Shown here piece by piece: positions 8,123-16,812 of a DNA stretch of 64,000 nucleotides. The stretch is from Actinosynnema sp042752395. Its GTDB lineage: Bacteria; Actinomycetota; Actinomycetes; Mycobacteriales; Pseudonocardiaceae. Position numbers and translations under genes: made by a program. The stretch is from NCBI RefSeq assembly GCF_042752395.1, contig NZ_JBHYXZ010000011.1:1-64000 (forward strand), in the 5' to 3' direction. The notes under the pieces were generated by a model, which ran no database searches, was not told where the DNA came from, and worked only from the letters and a program-made list of their open reading frames with translations. How positions within the stretch are numbered: the stretch's first letter is position 1; each line of letters opens with the position of its first letter.

Positions 8123-11100
8123 TGGCGGGCGAGAACCCCCTGGTGGCCGCGCCGCCCGCGGAGTCCGGTTCGTTCTTCAACGCCGGCACCGGTGACAACG
8201 GCTGGGCGACGGGCATCTCCATCGCGGAGTCCGCGATGGACACGTTCAACGGGATCAAGGACGGCAACTGGATCGAGGGCGGGCTGGGCCTGGTCGGCCT
8301 GGCCGCGGACGCGGCGGCGATGGCGATCGACCCGTTCGGCACGCTGCTGTCGTCGGCGGCGGCGTTCCTGATGGAACACATGCAGCCGCTCAAGGACATG
8401 CTGGACTGGTTGGCGGGCAACCCGCCGGTGATCGAGTCCTACTCCACGACGTGGAACAACGTGGCCGCGGAGCTGGGCAGGATCGCCGAGGAGTACTCGT
8501 CGGCGGTGCAGCGCGGCACCGAGGGCTGGACCGGCGCGGCGGCGCAGGCCTACCTGACCAACTCCAAGGTCCACGGCGATGCCCTGAGCGGGGCGGCGTC
8601 GGCGGCGGGGACCGTGGGCACGGTCGTGGGCATGATGGGCATGGTCGTCGCGTTCGTGCGGGAGATGGTGCGCGACCTGATCGCCGACCTGGTCGGCAAG
8701 CTCATCGCGTGGGTGCTCGAAGCGGTGTTCTCGCTCGGGTTCGGGACGCCGGTGATCGTGGCGCAGGCCGTGACGGCGATCTCGAAGTGGGCCGCGAAGA
8801 TCGCCAAGATCGTCCAGGACCTGCTGAACACCGTCAAGAAGGTCTCGCCGATGCTGAAGCGTCTGGTCGAGGTCTTCGAGAAGATCATGAAGGTGGTCGG
8901 CAAGCTCGCCGGCAAGGTCACCGGCCTGGACGTGCTGGACCCGAAGAACATCAAGAGGGGCGGCTTCCTCCAGACCGGCCGGGCCGACATCGACACCCCT
9001 TCCGGGGCCGGTACCCCCGGCGGCGGCACGCCCGGCAGCGACACCCCGGGCAGCGACACCCCGGGCGGCGGCACGCCCGGGAACGGCACCCCGGGGAGCA
9101 GCCGCGCGCCCGGCGGCGACAGTCCACAAGGGACGTCCACACCGGACGGCAGCCCGAGCGGCACGACCACGACCTCGGGCACGACGACGGCCGACCCGGC
9201 GCCGTCGGCCTCGCGGCCGGGGCGGGGCGACCCGACCGACGTGCCGACGGCGACCACCCGACCGGGACGCGACCCGGGCAGCCCGGACACCGACGCCCCA
9301 CCGCGCGGCACCGCGCCCGGTCCCGGCCCGACGCTCGGCGGCACCACACCTGCCGGCAACACACCCGGTCGCACCGCGCCCCTCGGCGAACACCGGGGCG
9401 GCCCCGGCGGCCAACCCGCGCCCGGCGGCGGGGGTCCAAGCCCTTACAGCAGCCCCAACCCACCCGGCAGCGGTGCGCCGGGGAGCGGTTCTCCGGGCAA
9501 CGGGTCGCCCGGCGGCTCCCACGGCAACGGCTCCCACGGCAACGGCTCGCCCGGCGGCGGTTCCCCCGGTGGCTCCCCCGGCGGCGGCGCGTACGGCAGC
9601 GGCTCGCCCGGCGGCGGTTCCCCTGGGGACTCCCCCGGCGGCGGCGCGTACGGCAGCGGCTCGCCTGGCGGTGGTTCGCCTGGCGGTTCTCCTGGTGGTG
9701 GTTCGCCGGGTGGTGGTTCGCCGAACCCGCCCGCGCAGCCCCGTCTCGACCAGACCTCGGCCTCCCACGCGGCCACTCCCGAGGCTCCCGCGCGCCCCGA
9801 CCAACCCCACACCCCCAACCCGTCCACCCCGCACCCGAACCAGCCCACTCCCGGCACCCCTGCTCCCGGCGGTCCCGCGGCGGGCGCTCCGGGTGGCGGC
9901 GCACCTCACGGCGGCGGCGCGCCGACCGGCGGCGGCCCCCGGCCCGGCACCGGCTGGACCGGCACGCCCGGCAGTCGCGGCGACCTCGGCTCCGGCATCC
10001 CGCCCGCACGCGGCCCGGAGCACCTCAACCCGTCGTCGCACGGTCCCTCGACCCCCGGCCCCTCCCACGCGCCCCACACCGGACCCGGCGCGCCCCACGG
10101 CAGCCCGAACACGCCCGGCACCGGTCCGACGCACACCGGCCCCGGCAACACCGGTCCGACCAACACCCGGCCCCAGGGCAGCGGCCCGACCCCGCCGCAC
10201 GCAGGCCCGCCGCACGCAGGTCCGCGACCCGGCCCCGCCAACCCCTACACACCGAACGGTCCCCACACACCGAACGGACCGCACACACCCAACGCGCCAC
10301 ACACCCCGAACGGGCCGCACGGCGGCCCTCCGCAGCCCCGCCACGGCACCCCGGACCTCGCCCGCCCGCGCGGCGACGCGCCGGCACCCCACCGTCCCTC
10401 CGACGGCCCGCCACCCCCACGGCACCCCGACGCCCACACCCCGGCACCGCGCCGCGACCCGGACTCCCAGCTCCCACCGCGCCGCGACCCGGACGGTGTG
10501 CCGCACCAGCGCCGCGACCCCGACCCGTGGACACCGCCCCACCGCGACACCGACGCGCCCCACGGCGACCGGCCCGACGGCGAGGCACCCCACCGCGACC
10601 GGCCGGACGCCGACGCGCCGCACACCCCCGACCAACCCGGCATCGACGAGGCGCATGCCCGTCACGGTGAGACGACGCCGGCGGGGATCTCGCACCACCG
10701 CGGTGACCCGGACATGGGCGACCTGCCCCACCGGGTCCCGCCGGACCCGCGGTACTTCACCGCCGACGTGCACATCACCCCCGACGGCCGCGCCCGCATC
10801 GGCAACCACACCTACACCCCCGAGCAGTACGGCGACCTCCTGCGCCGCAACGGCTGGGACGGCCGCACCCCCATCCGCCTCATCGGCTGCGACGCCGCCC
10901 GCAACGACTTCGCCCACCGCCTGTCCCGGCACACCGGAGCCGACGTCCTGGCCCCCACCAAACCCGCCTGGACCGACGGCAACGGCCGCGTCTACACCAG
11001 CGACGCCCACACCGGCCCCGACGGCAACCGCCACCCCCGCATCCCGCCCAACGGCGAATGGCACACCCACCACCCGGACGGCACGACCACCCGCACCACC

Positions 11101-12066
11101 CAGGACGGCTTCGCCCCCGGCACCCGCGACACCGACAAGCACGACCTCGACCCCGACGACGCCAGGGACCGGGCGGCCGACGACCAGCCGGCCGGGGAAC
11201 AGCCGGACGGCAAGTCGGACGGCGACGACAAGTACGCGCGCGACCCGCAGTTCGCCCACCACCCGGACACCCCGCCGCCGGACCCCTCCCAGCCCCAACG
11301 GCTGGAGACGCTCGACCCGGAACGGTGCACGTTCGACGAGAACGGCCTCATCACGCACTACGACGACATCCCCATTGACCAGTACCAGCGCGAGGTGCTG
11401 ACCGACCGCGCCAAGCTGCTCCAGTCGATGGTCGAGGACCGGTCGATCATCCCGGAGGAGATCCGGGGCGATCCGCGCCGCAACCCGGACAAGTGGCCCG
11501 GCAAGAACATCGTCTGCGTGTCCGTGTCGATCGACCACCGCACGGGCCACGTGTACGAGTCGATCAACGGCGCGGCCACCGACGTCATCCCGCACGACAA
11601 GCTGCACCCGGTGCTGCGCGACCGCCAGGAGGCCATGCGCGGCAACCCGCAGCCGGACGGCTCCACCCCGGGCTACATCCAGCCCGACCGGCGGCCGGGG
11701 TTCGAGGGGCAGCCGATGTCCAACAAGCACGGCGAGATCAGGTACGACTACCCGATCAACGACGCGCCGACCCGGCACGCCGAGGTGAAGAACGTCAACC
11801 AGATGCTGAACGACCGCGGCGTGCCCGCCGACGTCTCCCCCGAGGAGCTGGACCGCATCCTCGCCGAGATGCAGGTGGACAACGCGTTCATCCCGCCGGG
11901 CAAGGGCCCGAACGCGACCGGCGACTTCCCGGACATCGCGCCGTGCTGCGCGAACTGCACCAGGATGATCGACGGCGTCCCCAGCCTGACCGACAAGCTG
12001 ACCCAGCCGCCGTACCACCCGGACCTCCGGGTCCTCCCACCGAAGGCCACCCACCATGCGAGTTGA
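8122..12066 (+). CDS. WXG-type polymorphic toxin with YwqJ-like deaminase domain
   Basis: The 1314-aa product has four parts. Residues 1-280 are a WXG100-like helical region with the Trp-x-Gly turn (EGWTGAAAQAY, about 139) and hydrophobic helices for type VII export. Residues about 290-860 are a low-complexity Gly/Pro/Ser stalk with repeats. Residues about 875-1000 form a pretoxin region (RLIGCDAARNDFAHRLS). The C-terminal toxin has deaminase-type zinc ligands: His-Ala-Glu at 1219-1221 (PTRHAEVKN) and Cys-x-x-Cys at 1276-1279 (CCANC), with a catalytic-type core VSVSIDHRTGHVYESING. This matches the YwqJ-like deaminases of contact-dependent toxins. The target is unknown. The stop overlaps the immunity gene by 11 bp. 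Confidence 0.85.
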   Translation: MAGENPLVAAPPAESGSFFNAGTGDNGWATGISIAESAMDTFNGIKDGNWIEGGLGLVGLAADAAAMAIDPFGTLLSSAAAFLMEHMQPLKDMLDWLAGNPPVIESYSTTWNNVAAELGRIAEEYSSAVQRGTEGWTGAAAQAYLTNSKVHGDALSGAASAAGTVGTVVGMMGMVVAFVREMVRDLIADLVGKLIAWVLEAVFSLGFGTPVIVAQAVTAISKWAAKIAKIVQDLLNTVKKVSPMLKRLVEVFEKIMKVVGKLAGKVTGLDVLDPKNIKRGGFLQTGRADIDTPSGAGTPGGGTPGSDTPGSDTPGGGTPGNGTPGSSRAPGGDSPQGTSTPDGSPSGTTTTSGTTTADPAPSASRPGRGDPTDVPTATTRPGRDPGSPDTDAPPRGTAPGPGPTLGGTTPAGNTPGRTAPLGEHRGGPGGQPAPGGGGPSPYSSPNPPGSGAPGSGSPGNGSPGGSHGNGSHGNGSPGGGSPGGSPGGGAYGSGSPGGGSPGDSPGGGAYGSGSPGGGSPGGSPGGGSPGGGSPNPPAQPRLDQTSASHAATPEAPARPDQPHTPNPSTPHPNQPTPGTPAPGGPAAGAPGGGAPHGGGAPTGGGPRPGTGWTGTPGSRGDLGSGIPPARGPEHLNPSSHGPSTPGPSHAPHTGPGAPHGSPNTPGTGPTHTGPGNTGPTNTRPQGSGPTPPHAGPPHAGPRPGPANPYTPNGPHTPNGPHTPNAPHTPNGPHGGPPQPRHGTPDLARPRGDAPAPHRPSDGPPPPRHPDAHTPAPRRDPDSQLPPRRDPDGVPHQRRDPDPWTPPHRDTDAPHGDRPDGEAPHRDRPDADAPHTPDQPGIDEAHARHGETTPAGISHHRGDPDMGDLPHRVPPDPRYFTADVHITPDGRARIGNHTYTPEQYGDLLRRNGWDGRTPIRLIGCDAARNDFAHRLSRHTGADVLAPTKPAWTDGNGRVYTSDAHTGPDGNRHPRIPPNGEWHTHHPDGTTTRTTQDGFAPGTRDTDKHDLDPDDARDRAADDQPAGEQPDGKSDGDDKYARDPQFAHHPDTPPPDPSQPQRLETLDPERCTFDENGLITHYDDIPIDQYQREVLTDRAKLLQSMVEDRSIIPEEIRGDPRRNPDKWPGKNIVCVSVSIDHRTGHVYESINGAATDVIPHDKLHPVLRDRQEAMRGNPQPDGSTPGYIQPDRRPGFEGQPMSNKHGEIRYDYPINDAPTRHAEVKNVNQMLNDRGVPADVSPEELDRILAEMQVDNAFIPPGKGPNATGDFPDIAPCCANCTRMIDGVPSLTDKLTQPPYHPDLRVLPPKATHHAS
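9470..9730 (+). repeat. Gly/Ser/Pro tandem repeat in the toxin stalk
   Basis: Units encoding SPGGGSPG and SPGGGAYGSG recur. Two near-identical copies of about 54 bp lie at 9575-9690, followed by shorter GGTGGTTCG-type units. In-frame length variation by slippage would change stalk length without losing the toxin tip. Confidence 0.75.
10243..10320 (+). repeat. TPNGPH hexapeptide repeat in the toxin stalk
   Basis: Four to five copies of an 18-bp unit encode TPNGPH or a near variant. A charged RRDPD-type repeat follows at about 10440-10620. Both belong to the extended linker of the polymorphic toxin. Confidence 0.7.
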
Positions 12067-12406
12067 CGCGAACGACGTCGAGGACGACGGCGGACTGGTG
12101 TTCTACCAGGGCGAACCCTTCACCGGCGAGGTGGTCGAGCAGGGCCCGGACGGCAGCCTGGCCACGCTGTACACCTACGACACCGGCACCGAGGACGGCC
12201 CGTACCGGGAGTGGTACCCGGACGACCGGCCCTACAAGGAGGGGCAGATGCGCATGGGCCTGCCGGTCGGCCTGCACCGCAAGTGGCACCCGAACGGCGT
12301 GCTCGCCGAGGAGACCCTGTTCGGCGACCACGCCGACCACCTCGGGCACCGCAAGTGGGACGAGCAGGGCAACCTCCTGGTCGACACCATGCCGCCGACG
12401 CCCTGA
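12056..12406 (+). CDS. YwqK-like MORN-variant immunity protein
   Basis: The 116-aa product contains MORN-like strands: FYQGEPFTGEVVEQ, GPYREWYPDDRPYKEGQM, GLHRKWHPNGVLAEETLF and GHRKWDEQGNLLVD. In Bacillus the YwqJ toxin is encoded beside YwqK, and YwqK-family antitoxins have this repeat architecture. Here it starts inside the toxin gene (11-bp overlap), so it should be co-translated with the deaminase and neutralise it. Toxin specificity is inferred from position. Confidence 0.8.
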   Translation: MRVDANDVEDDGGLVFYQGEPFTGEVVEQGPDGSLATLYTYDTGTEDGPYREWYPDDRPYKEGQMRMGLPVGLHRKWHPNGVLAEETLFGDHADHLGHRKWDEQGNLLVDTMPPTP

Positions 12407-12527
12407 ACGGCGTGCGCCCGGCCGGTGCGGACCGACCTCCGGTCTGCCTCGACCCGGCCACGGGGATGTGGTGCGGCCGTTAAGATCGGCACACCGTCTC
12501 GGGGGGAGCAAAAGGGGTGTTCGACGC

Positions 12528-13388
12528 ATGAGCCAGCCAGCCACACCGCTGACCGAGCAGGAGCAGAACCAGCTCGTCAAGCAGATCGGCCGGGCCATGC
12601 TCCCCGCGCTGCCGCCGGGCTGGCAGCGGATCCGGGCCGAGTACCGGGCCGCCGGCCGGCACATCGAGGTGGACCTGGCGTTCGCGGGCCCGGACGGGCA
12701 GTGGCGGCCGGTGCGGCCGCCGATGGACGTGGTCCAGCTCTTCGGGCAGCTCCGCGCCGGGATGCACGAGCCGGTGCGCGGCACGTGGCTCAGCGCGGTG
12801 TACGAGATCGAGGCGCCGGCCGCGTACTCGGTCGACTTCAACGCCGACGACGAGCCGCGCTGGCGCAACCCGCCGCCGCTGATCGGTTTCCAGGACGAGC
12901 TGCGCACGTTCCCCCGCCAGGACGACCGCATCCCGCCGTGGCTGCGGCAGCGCCTGGGCCTGCCGCCCCTCCCGCCGCCCGCCGTGCCCGAACCGGTGAA
13001 CGAGCCGCCGCCGGCGGGCGCGTCGGACGCGCTGCGCACCGCGCACGTCTACGACGGCCGGGACGAGGCCGGTCGGCCCGTGGTGAACCGGCAGGTGCTC
13101 GACCCGCAGCTGACCGAGGCGCTGCTGACGTACCTGGAGGGCGCGCCGGTCGTGCTGGCCGCGCGCAACCTGGACGTGGACGAGTTCGTCGGCGACCAGG
13201 ACGTGCCGCTGAACTTCCGCACCGACGGCTCCTGGATCTGGGCCGGCGCGGTGCCGCACTACCTGCGCAAGCACGGCCTCCCGCCGGAGCCCGACCTGGT
13301 GGCGCACATCGTGGCGCGCGGCTTCCGGCTCGGCGAGGTGGACGAGGCGACCCGCGAGCGGGCCGTCGCGCTGATCACCGGCGGCTGA
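12528..13388 (+). CDS. Toxin-locus protein, YezG-like immunity candidate
   Basis: The 286-aa soluble product has two parts. Residues 1-130 (LVKQIGRAMLPALPPGWQRI, then DVVQLFGQLR and FQDELRTFPRQDDRIPPWL) resemble YezG/DUF600-type immunity proteins. Residues 165-286 (TAHVYDGRDEAGRPVVNRQV, then VPLNFRTDGSWIWAGAVPHY) resemble segments found in proteins near TNT-type NAD glycohydrolase toxins, but no toxin domain follows. The AAAGGGG site at about 12510 supports ATG 12528. Position 121 bp after the YwqK-like gene suggests a second immunity or accessory function. Confidence 0.5.
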   Translation: MSQPATPLTEQEQNQLVKQIGRAMLPALPPGWQRIRAEYRAAGRHIEVDLAFAGPDGQWRPVRPPMDVVQLFGQLRAGMHEPVRGTWLSAVYEIEAPAAYSVDFNADDEPRWRNPPPLIGFQDELRTFPRQDDRIPPWLRQRLGLPPLPPPAVPEPVNEPPPAGASDALRTAHVYDGRDEAGRPVVNRQVLDPQLTEALLTYLEGAPVVLAARNLDVDEFVGDQDVPLNFRTDGSWIWAGAVPHYLRKHGLPPEPDLVAHIVARGFRLGEVDEATRERAVALITGG

Positions 13389-13447
13389 TCACGCACCCGG
13401 GCCGGTGGCCGCTCGCCGGCGGTTGGCCACGTGCGGACCGGAGCCGA

Positions 13448-14659
13448 TCACGCCAGAGCCGGCGGCTGGTCAGGGGCGGTCGCGCGCGGCCTGAGCGCCA
13501 GCACGACGAGCGCGGCGAGGCCGGCCCAGATGTAGGCGTTGCCGATGACCTGCTGCCACCACGTCCAGGTCTGCTCGAGCTTGTTCTCGTACGGCACGTA
13601 CCACATCGGCGCGAGCCAGAAGAGGAGCGCGAGCGCCGCGCCCCACGGCCAGTACCGGTGCAACAGGTAGACGATGCCGGGCACGACCCACACCCAGTGG
13701 TGGGTCCACGACACGGGCGAGACGAGCAGGCCGCCCACGGCGACCGCCATCAGCGCGGCCACCTCGTCGTCCTTCGCCCGCGCCACGGCCACCCACACCA
13801 GGGCGACGGTGGCCAGGCACAGCAGCGCCCACACGGCGGACTCGCCCGTCCCGGTGAGGCCCCAGCGGTTGACCAGGCCGCGCAGCGACTGGTTGGCCAC
13901 GTAGTCCAGGCCGCCGACGCGGCCCGGGTCGAGCAGGGCGTCGAACCAGTACTGCTTGCTGTCGGTCGGCGCGGCGACGAAGCCGACCAGGCTGAACCCG
14001 ACGAACGACGCGACCGCGGTGACCACCGGCTTGATCCGCTTGCGCGGCAGGAAGAACAGCACGAACACCATCGGCGTGAGCTTGATGGCGGCGGCGAGCC
14101 CGATCAGCAGGCCGCGCGGCCACGGCGTCCTGGGCAGCAGGCAGTCCAGCGCGGCCAGGCCGAGCAGCACGAGGTTGATCTGGCCGAAGTCGAGCGTCGC
14201 GGTGACCGGTTCGAGCAGCAGCGAGCCCAGGGCGACGCCGAGGCCGAGGAGCAGAGCGCGCCGGGTGCGGCCGTAGGCGTGCTCGGCGGTGACCAGGCAG
14301 ACGCCGGTGAGCAGGGCCAGGCCGACGCCGGTCCAGATCAGCACGGCCGCCGACCACGGCACCACCGCGAGCGGGCTGAACAGCACCGCGGCCAGCGGCG
14401 GGTAGGTGAAGGGGAACGGCGGGCCGTCCAGCGGTCGCGGGAACGCCTCGGAGTACAGCCGGACGCCTTCGAGCCACGCCCGGCCGCCCGTGCGGTAGAC
14501 GCGCAGGTCGAGCAGGCCGATGTCACCCCCGGAGCGGCTGAGGACCACGACCAGCGCGGTCACGACGGCCCCGGCCCACAGGCCCGCGACGGCCGCCACC
14601 CGCTTGTCCACCCGCACCGGTACCGCCACCGGACCACCCCCGCCTTCCGTCCGGCGCAT
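13448..14659 (-). CDS. GT87-family polyprenyl-phosphate-dependent mannosyltransferase-like protein
   Basis: The 403-aa polytopic product has about 10 hydrophobic segments. The loop after the first TM holds an acidic motif (GDIGLLDLRVYRTGG) and the PFTYPPLAAVL motif typical of GT-C glycosyltransferases of family GT87. SPVSWTHHWVWVVPG lies before the last helices. These enzymes transfer mannose or arabinose from polyprenyl-phosphate donors to lipoglycans on the outer membrane face. Substrate cannot be told. It is divergent from the RES antitoxin gene (148 bp apart) and convergent with the toxin-locus protein. Confidence 0.88.
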   Translation of the reverse strand: MRRTEGGGGPVAVPVRVDKRVAAVAGLWAGAVVTALVVVLSRSGGDIGLLDLRVYRTGGRAWLEGVRLYSEAFPRPLDGPPFPFTYPPLAAVLFSPLAVVPWSAAVLIWTGVGLALLTGVCLVTAEHAYGRTRRALLLGLGVALGSLLLEPVTATLDFGQINLVLLGLAALDCLLPRTPWPRGLLIGLAAAIKLTPMVFVLFFLPRKRIKPVVTAVASFVGFSLVGFVAAPTDSKQYWFDALLDPGRVGGLDYVANQSLRGLVNRWGLTGTGESAVWALLCLATVALVWVAVARAKDDEVAALMAVAVGGLLVSPVSWTHHWVWVVPGIVYLLHRYWPWGAALALLFWLAPMWYVPYENKLEQTWTWWQQVIGNAYIWAGLAALVVLALRPRATAPDQPPALA

Positions 14660-14728
14660 CGTAGCCGGCGGGTGGGTGAGTCCGAGGTCACCGTGCCCGA
14701 CCTCGAACGTTTACGTAGAGTGCGGAGA

Positions 14729-14809
14729 TGTGCGCACTCCGTGGGCTGCCTCCGACGATCGGGTTACGTATGCGCACAAGGGCGCACGATCGGGATACCC
14801 TGTGCGCAT
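14729..14809. promoter_or_regulatory. Promoter with three operator-like repeats for the RES module
   Basis: Three copies of one 9-mer occur: TGTGCGCAC at 14729-14737, ATGCGCACA (its inverse form) at 14770-14778 and TGTGCGCAT at 14801-14809. The third overlaps the start codon at 14808. A TACCCT -10 hexamer (14796-14801) ends 6 nt before the ATG. The layout fits autorepression by the antitoxin. Confidence 0.65.
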
Positions 14810-15392
14810 GAGTCCCGCGCTGGAGGCGGTGTTGGCCAAGGCAGGTCTGCAGGTCACCCCCGACGAGTTCCTGTCGCTCGTGGCCGACGCGGCCCGCAAG
14901 CTCGCCCCACCCCACCCGGACCCGGCCGGCTACTTCTCGCCGGACCAGCGCGACGCGCTGGAGGACGTGGGCCTCGACCTGAGCCCGCACCGGGTGCACG
15001 ACGACCAGGGCCGGGCGCGGACCGTGGTGGCGCACGCCGTGCTGCGGGACTCCGCGCTGACCGTGGCGGAGGCCGCGCGGCAGCTCGGCGTGGACACCAG
15101 TCGCATCCGGCACCGGCTCGGCGTCGGCCGCCTGGTCGGCTGGAAGGACCGGGGTAGCTGGCGGCTGCCCGCGTGGCAGTTCGCGGGCGCCGGGGTGCTG
15201 CCGGGGCTGGAGGCCGTGCTGGCCGCCGTGCCGCCGGACCAGCCCGCGCTCGTGGTGGCCGGGTTCATGACGACCGAGCAGGAGGACCTGGTGGTGGACG
15301 GCGCGCCCACGACGCCCCGCGAGTGGCTGCTGGCGGGCGGCGAACCCCGCCGGGTGGCCGCCCTGGCGGCTCAGGTGGGCACCCCCGCCTGA
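14808..15392 (+). CDS. DNA-binding antitoxin of a RES toxin pair
   Basis: The 194-aa product has a central helix-turn-helix (LTVAEAARQLGVDTSRIRHR, then GRLVGWKDRGSWRLPAWQF, excisionase-like) and a C-terminus TTPREWLLAGGEPRRVAALA. That end resembles the toxin-binding end of Xre/MbcA/ParS-type antitoxins, which combine DNA binding with capture of RES toxins. The next gene downstream is a RES protein. The start follows a TANNNT hexamer by 6 nt, and repeats around it suggest autoregulation. Confidence 0.75.
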   Translation: MSPALEAVLAKAGLQVTPDEFLSLVADAARKLAPPHPDPAGYFSPDQRDALEDVGLDLSPHRVHDDQGRARTVVAHAVLRDSALTVAEAARQLGVDTSRIRHRLGVGRLVGWKDRGSWRLPAWQFAGAGVLPGLEAVLAAVPPDQPALVVAGFMTTEQEDLVVDGAPTTPREWLLAGGEPRRVAALAAQVGTPA

Positions 15393-15577
15393 CCCCGACC
15401 CGACGACGTCACCCGACCGGCCCACCACGCCGGCCACCGACGAAGACCGGCCGATCACGGCCCCCCGCGCCGCGCGCCCCGACCCACCACGCTCGGACCG
15501 CCGCGCCGCCAGACCCGCTCGCCGACCCCGGTCGCGATCCGGTCGCCGATCCCCGTCGCCGAGAACCTTGGACGCGC

Positions 15578-16234
15578 ATGTCACGGCTCCCCCAGCCGCC
15601 CTCCCCCGCCGTGCTGCAGGCGACCCTGCGCCGCGCCGAGGACGTGGTGGCGGTGCACCGGGCCACCCGCCTGGTGCGCATCTTCACCGCGAAGGGGCTG
15701 CACCCGCAGCGCTGGAACAGCTTCCGCTACACCGGTCCGCTGCCGCACGCGCGGTTCGACACCCAGCCGCCCGCGGCCGACGGCTCGCCCACGCACGCCC
15801 ACGACCAGGGCGTGCTGTACTTCGGGCTGACCGTGCGCACGTCGGTGGCCGAGGTGTTCCAGGCGACGTCGGTGGTCGACCGCCGCACGCGCAGCCCGTT
15901 CCTGGTGGTCCTGCGACCGCGCCGGACGCTGCGGCTGCTCGACCTCACCGGGCTGTGGCCGACCCGCGCCGGCGCGTCGCAGGAGATCAGCGCGGGTCCC
16001 AAGGCGGTCACGCAGCAGTGGGCGCGGGCGATCCGCGCGGCCTACCCGGAGCTGGACGGGCTCTGGTACCGCTCGTCCATGGACTCCGGCGCGCCGGCGG
16101 TGTGCCTGTGGGACCCGCCCGGGGGCACGGGACTGCCCCCCGCGCCGGACGTGCTGCTGCCGCTGGAGCACCCGGGGCTCGACCTGCCGCTCGCGCGGGT
16201 GTGCGAGGAGCTGAACTACACCCTGCTCGGCTGA
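15578..16234 (+). CDS. RES domain protein, probable NAD+ phosphorylase toxin
   Basis: The 218-aa product matches the RES family: Arg in TRLVRIFTAKG (about 34), a second Arg in HARFDTQP, and the Tyr and Glu of GVLYFGLTVRTSVAEVFQ. RES toxins degrade NAD+ (phosphorolysis in MbcT-type members) and are held by an Xre/MbcA-type antitoxin. The antitoxin gene ends 185 bp upstream. ATG 15578 is the plausible start, since upstream in-frame sequence is Pro/Arg-rich. The last 19 bases overlap the convergent GNAT gene. Confidence 0.85.
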   Translation: MSRLPQPPSPAVLQATLRRAEDVVAVHRATRLVRIFTAKGLHPQRWNSFRYTGPLPHARFDTQPPAADGSPTHAHDQGVLYFGLTVRTSVAEVFQATSVVDRRTRSPFLVVLRPRRTLRLLDLTGLWPTRAGASQEISAGPKAVTQQWARAIRAAYPELDGLWYRSSMDSGAPAVCLWDPPGGTGLPPAPDVLLPLEHPGLDLPLARVCEELNYTLLG

Positions 16235-16779
16235 CCACGCCGGCGCGGCGCGGGGAGGAACCGGGCGTAGCGGACCTCGGGCAGCTCCTGGTCGCCCAGC
16301 TCGTAGCGGTGCACCAGCCCGTCGTGCCGCCAGCCGTGCGCCTCGTAGAAGCCCCGGCTGCGGGCGTTGTCCTGGAACACCCACAGGACGGCGTACCGGA
16401 ACCCCTGGTCCACCAGGTGGCGCAGGCCCGCTTCGTGCACCTCGTGGCCCGCGCCCCGGCCGTGGTAGCGGGGGTCCGCGTAGATCGCCACCAGTTCGCC
16501 CGTGTGCAGGTCGGGGTGGGCGTCCTTGGCCTCGCGGACCGCGTCGACCGCGCAGTAGGCCCCGATCCGGCCGGTGCTCTCGTCGACCGCGACGAACACC
16601 CGGCTGGGTTCGGGCAGCCGCAGCACGCGCGCCCACGCCGGGAGCCTGCTCTCCGGCAGCATCCGGTCCAGCACCGGGTCGTCCACTATCCCCCGGTACG
16701 AGTGCTGCCAGGCGTCCACGTTGATCCTGGCGATCTCGGGCGCGTCGTCGGGCCGTCCGGCCCGCACGGTCCACTGCAT
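16216..16779 (-). CDS. GNAT family N-acetyltransferase
   Basis: The 187-aa product is a standard GNAT: VRAGRPDDAPEIARINVDAW at the N-terminus, TGELVAIYADPRYHGRGAGHEVHEAGL with the acetyl-CoA pyrophosphate loop (YHGRGAG), and QDNARSRGFYEAHGWR at the end. Substrate unknown. ATG 16779 was chosen because the fold starts right after it. It is convergent with the RES gene. Confidence 0.9.
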   Translation of the reverse strand: MQWTVRAGRPDDAPEIARINVDAWQHSYRGIVDDPVLDRMLPESRLPAWARVLRLPEPSRVFVAVDESTGRIGAYCAVDAVREAKDAHPDLHTGELVAIYADPRYHGRGAGHEVHEAGLRHLVDQGFRYAVLWVFQDNARSRGFYEAHGWRHDGLVHRYELGDQELPEVRYARFLPAPRRRGQPSRV

Positions 16780-16812
16780 CCGCGAAGCGTGCCCCAAGCA
16801 CCGCGCCGTCCG

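Noticed and set aside
7336..12057. 1573-aa open frame antisense to the toxin gene
   Set aside because: It is Val/Arg/Gly-rich shadow sequence produced by the GC-rich repeats; codon bias and motifs support only the plus-strand gene.
7262..13388. Complete type VII secretion system
   Set aside because: No EccB, EccC, EccD, EccE or mycosin gene is present; only substrates and immunity genes are seen.
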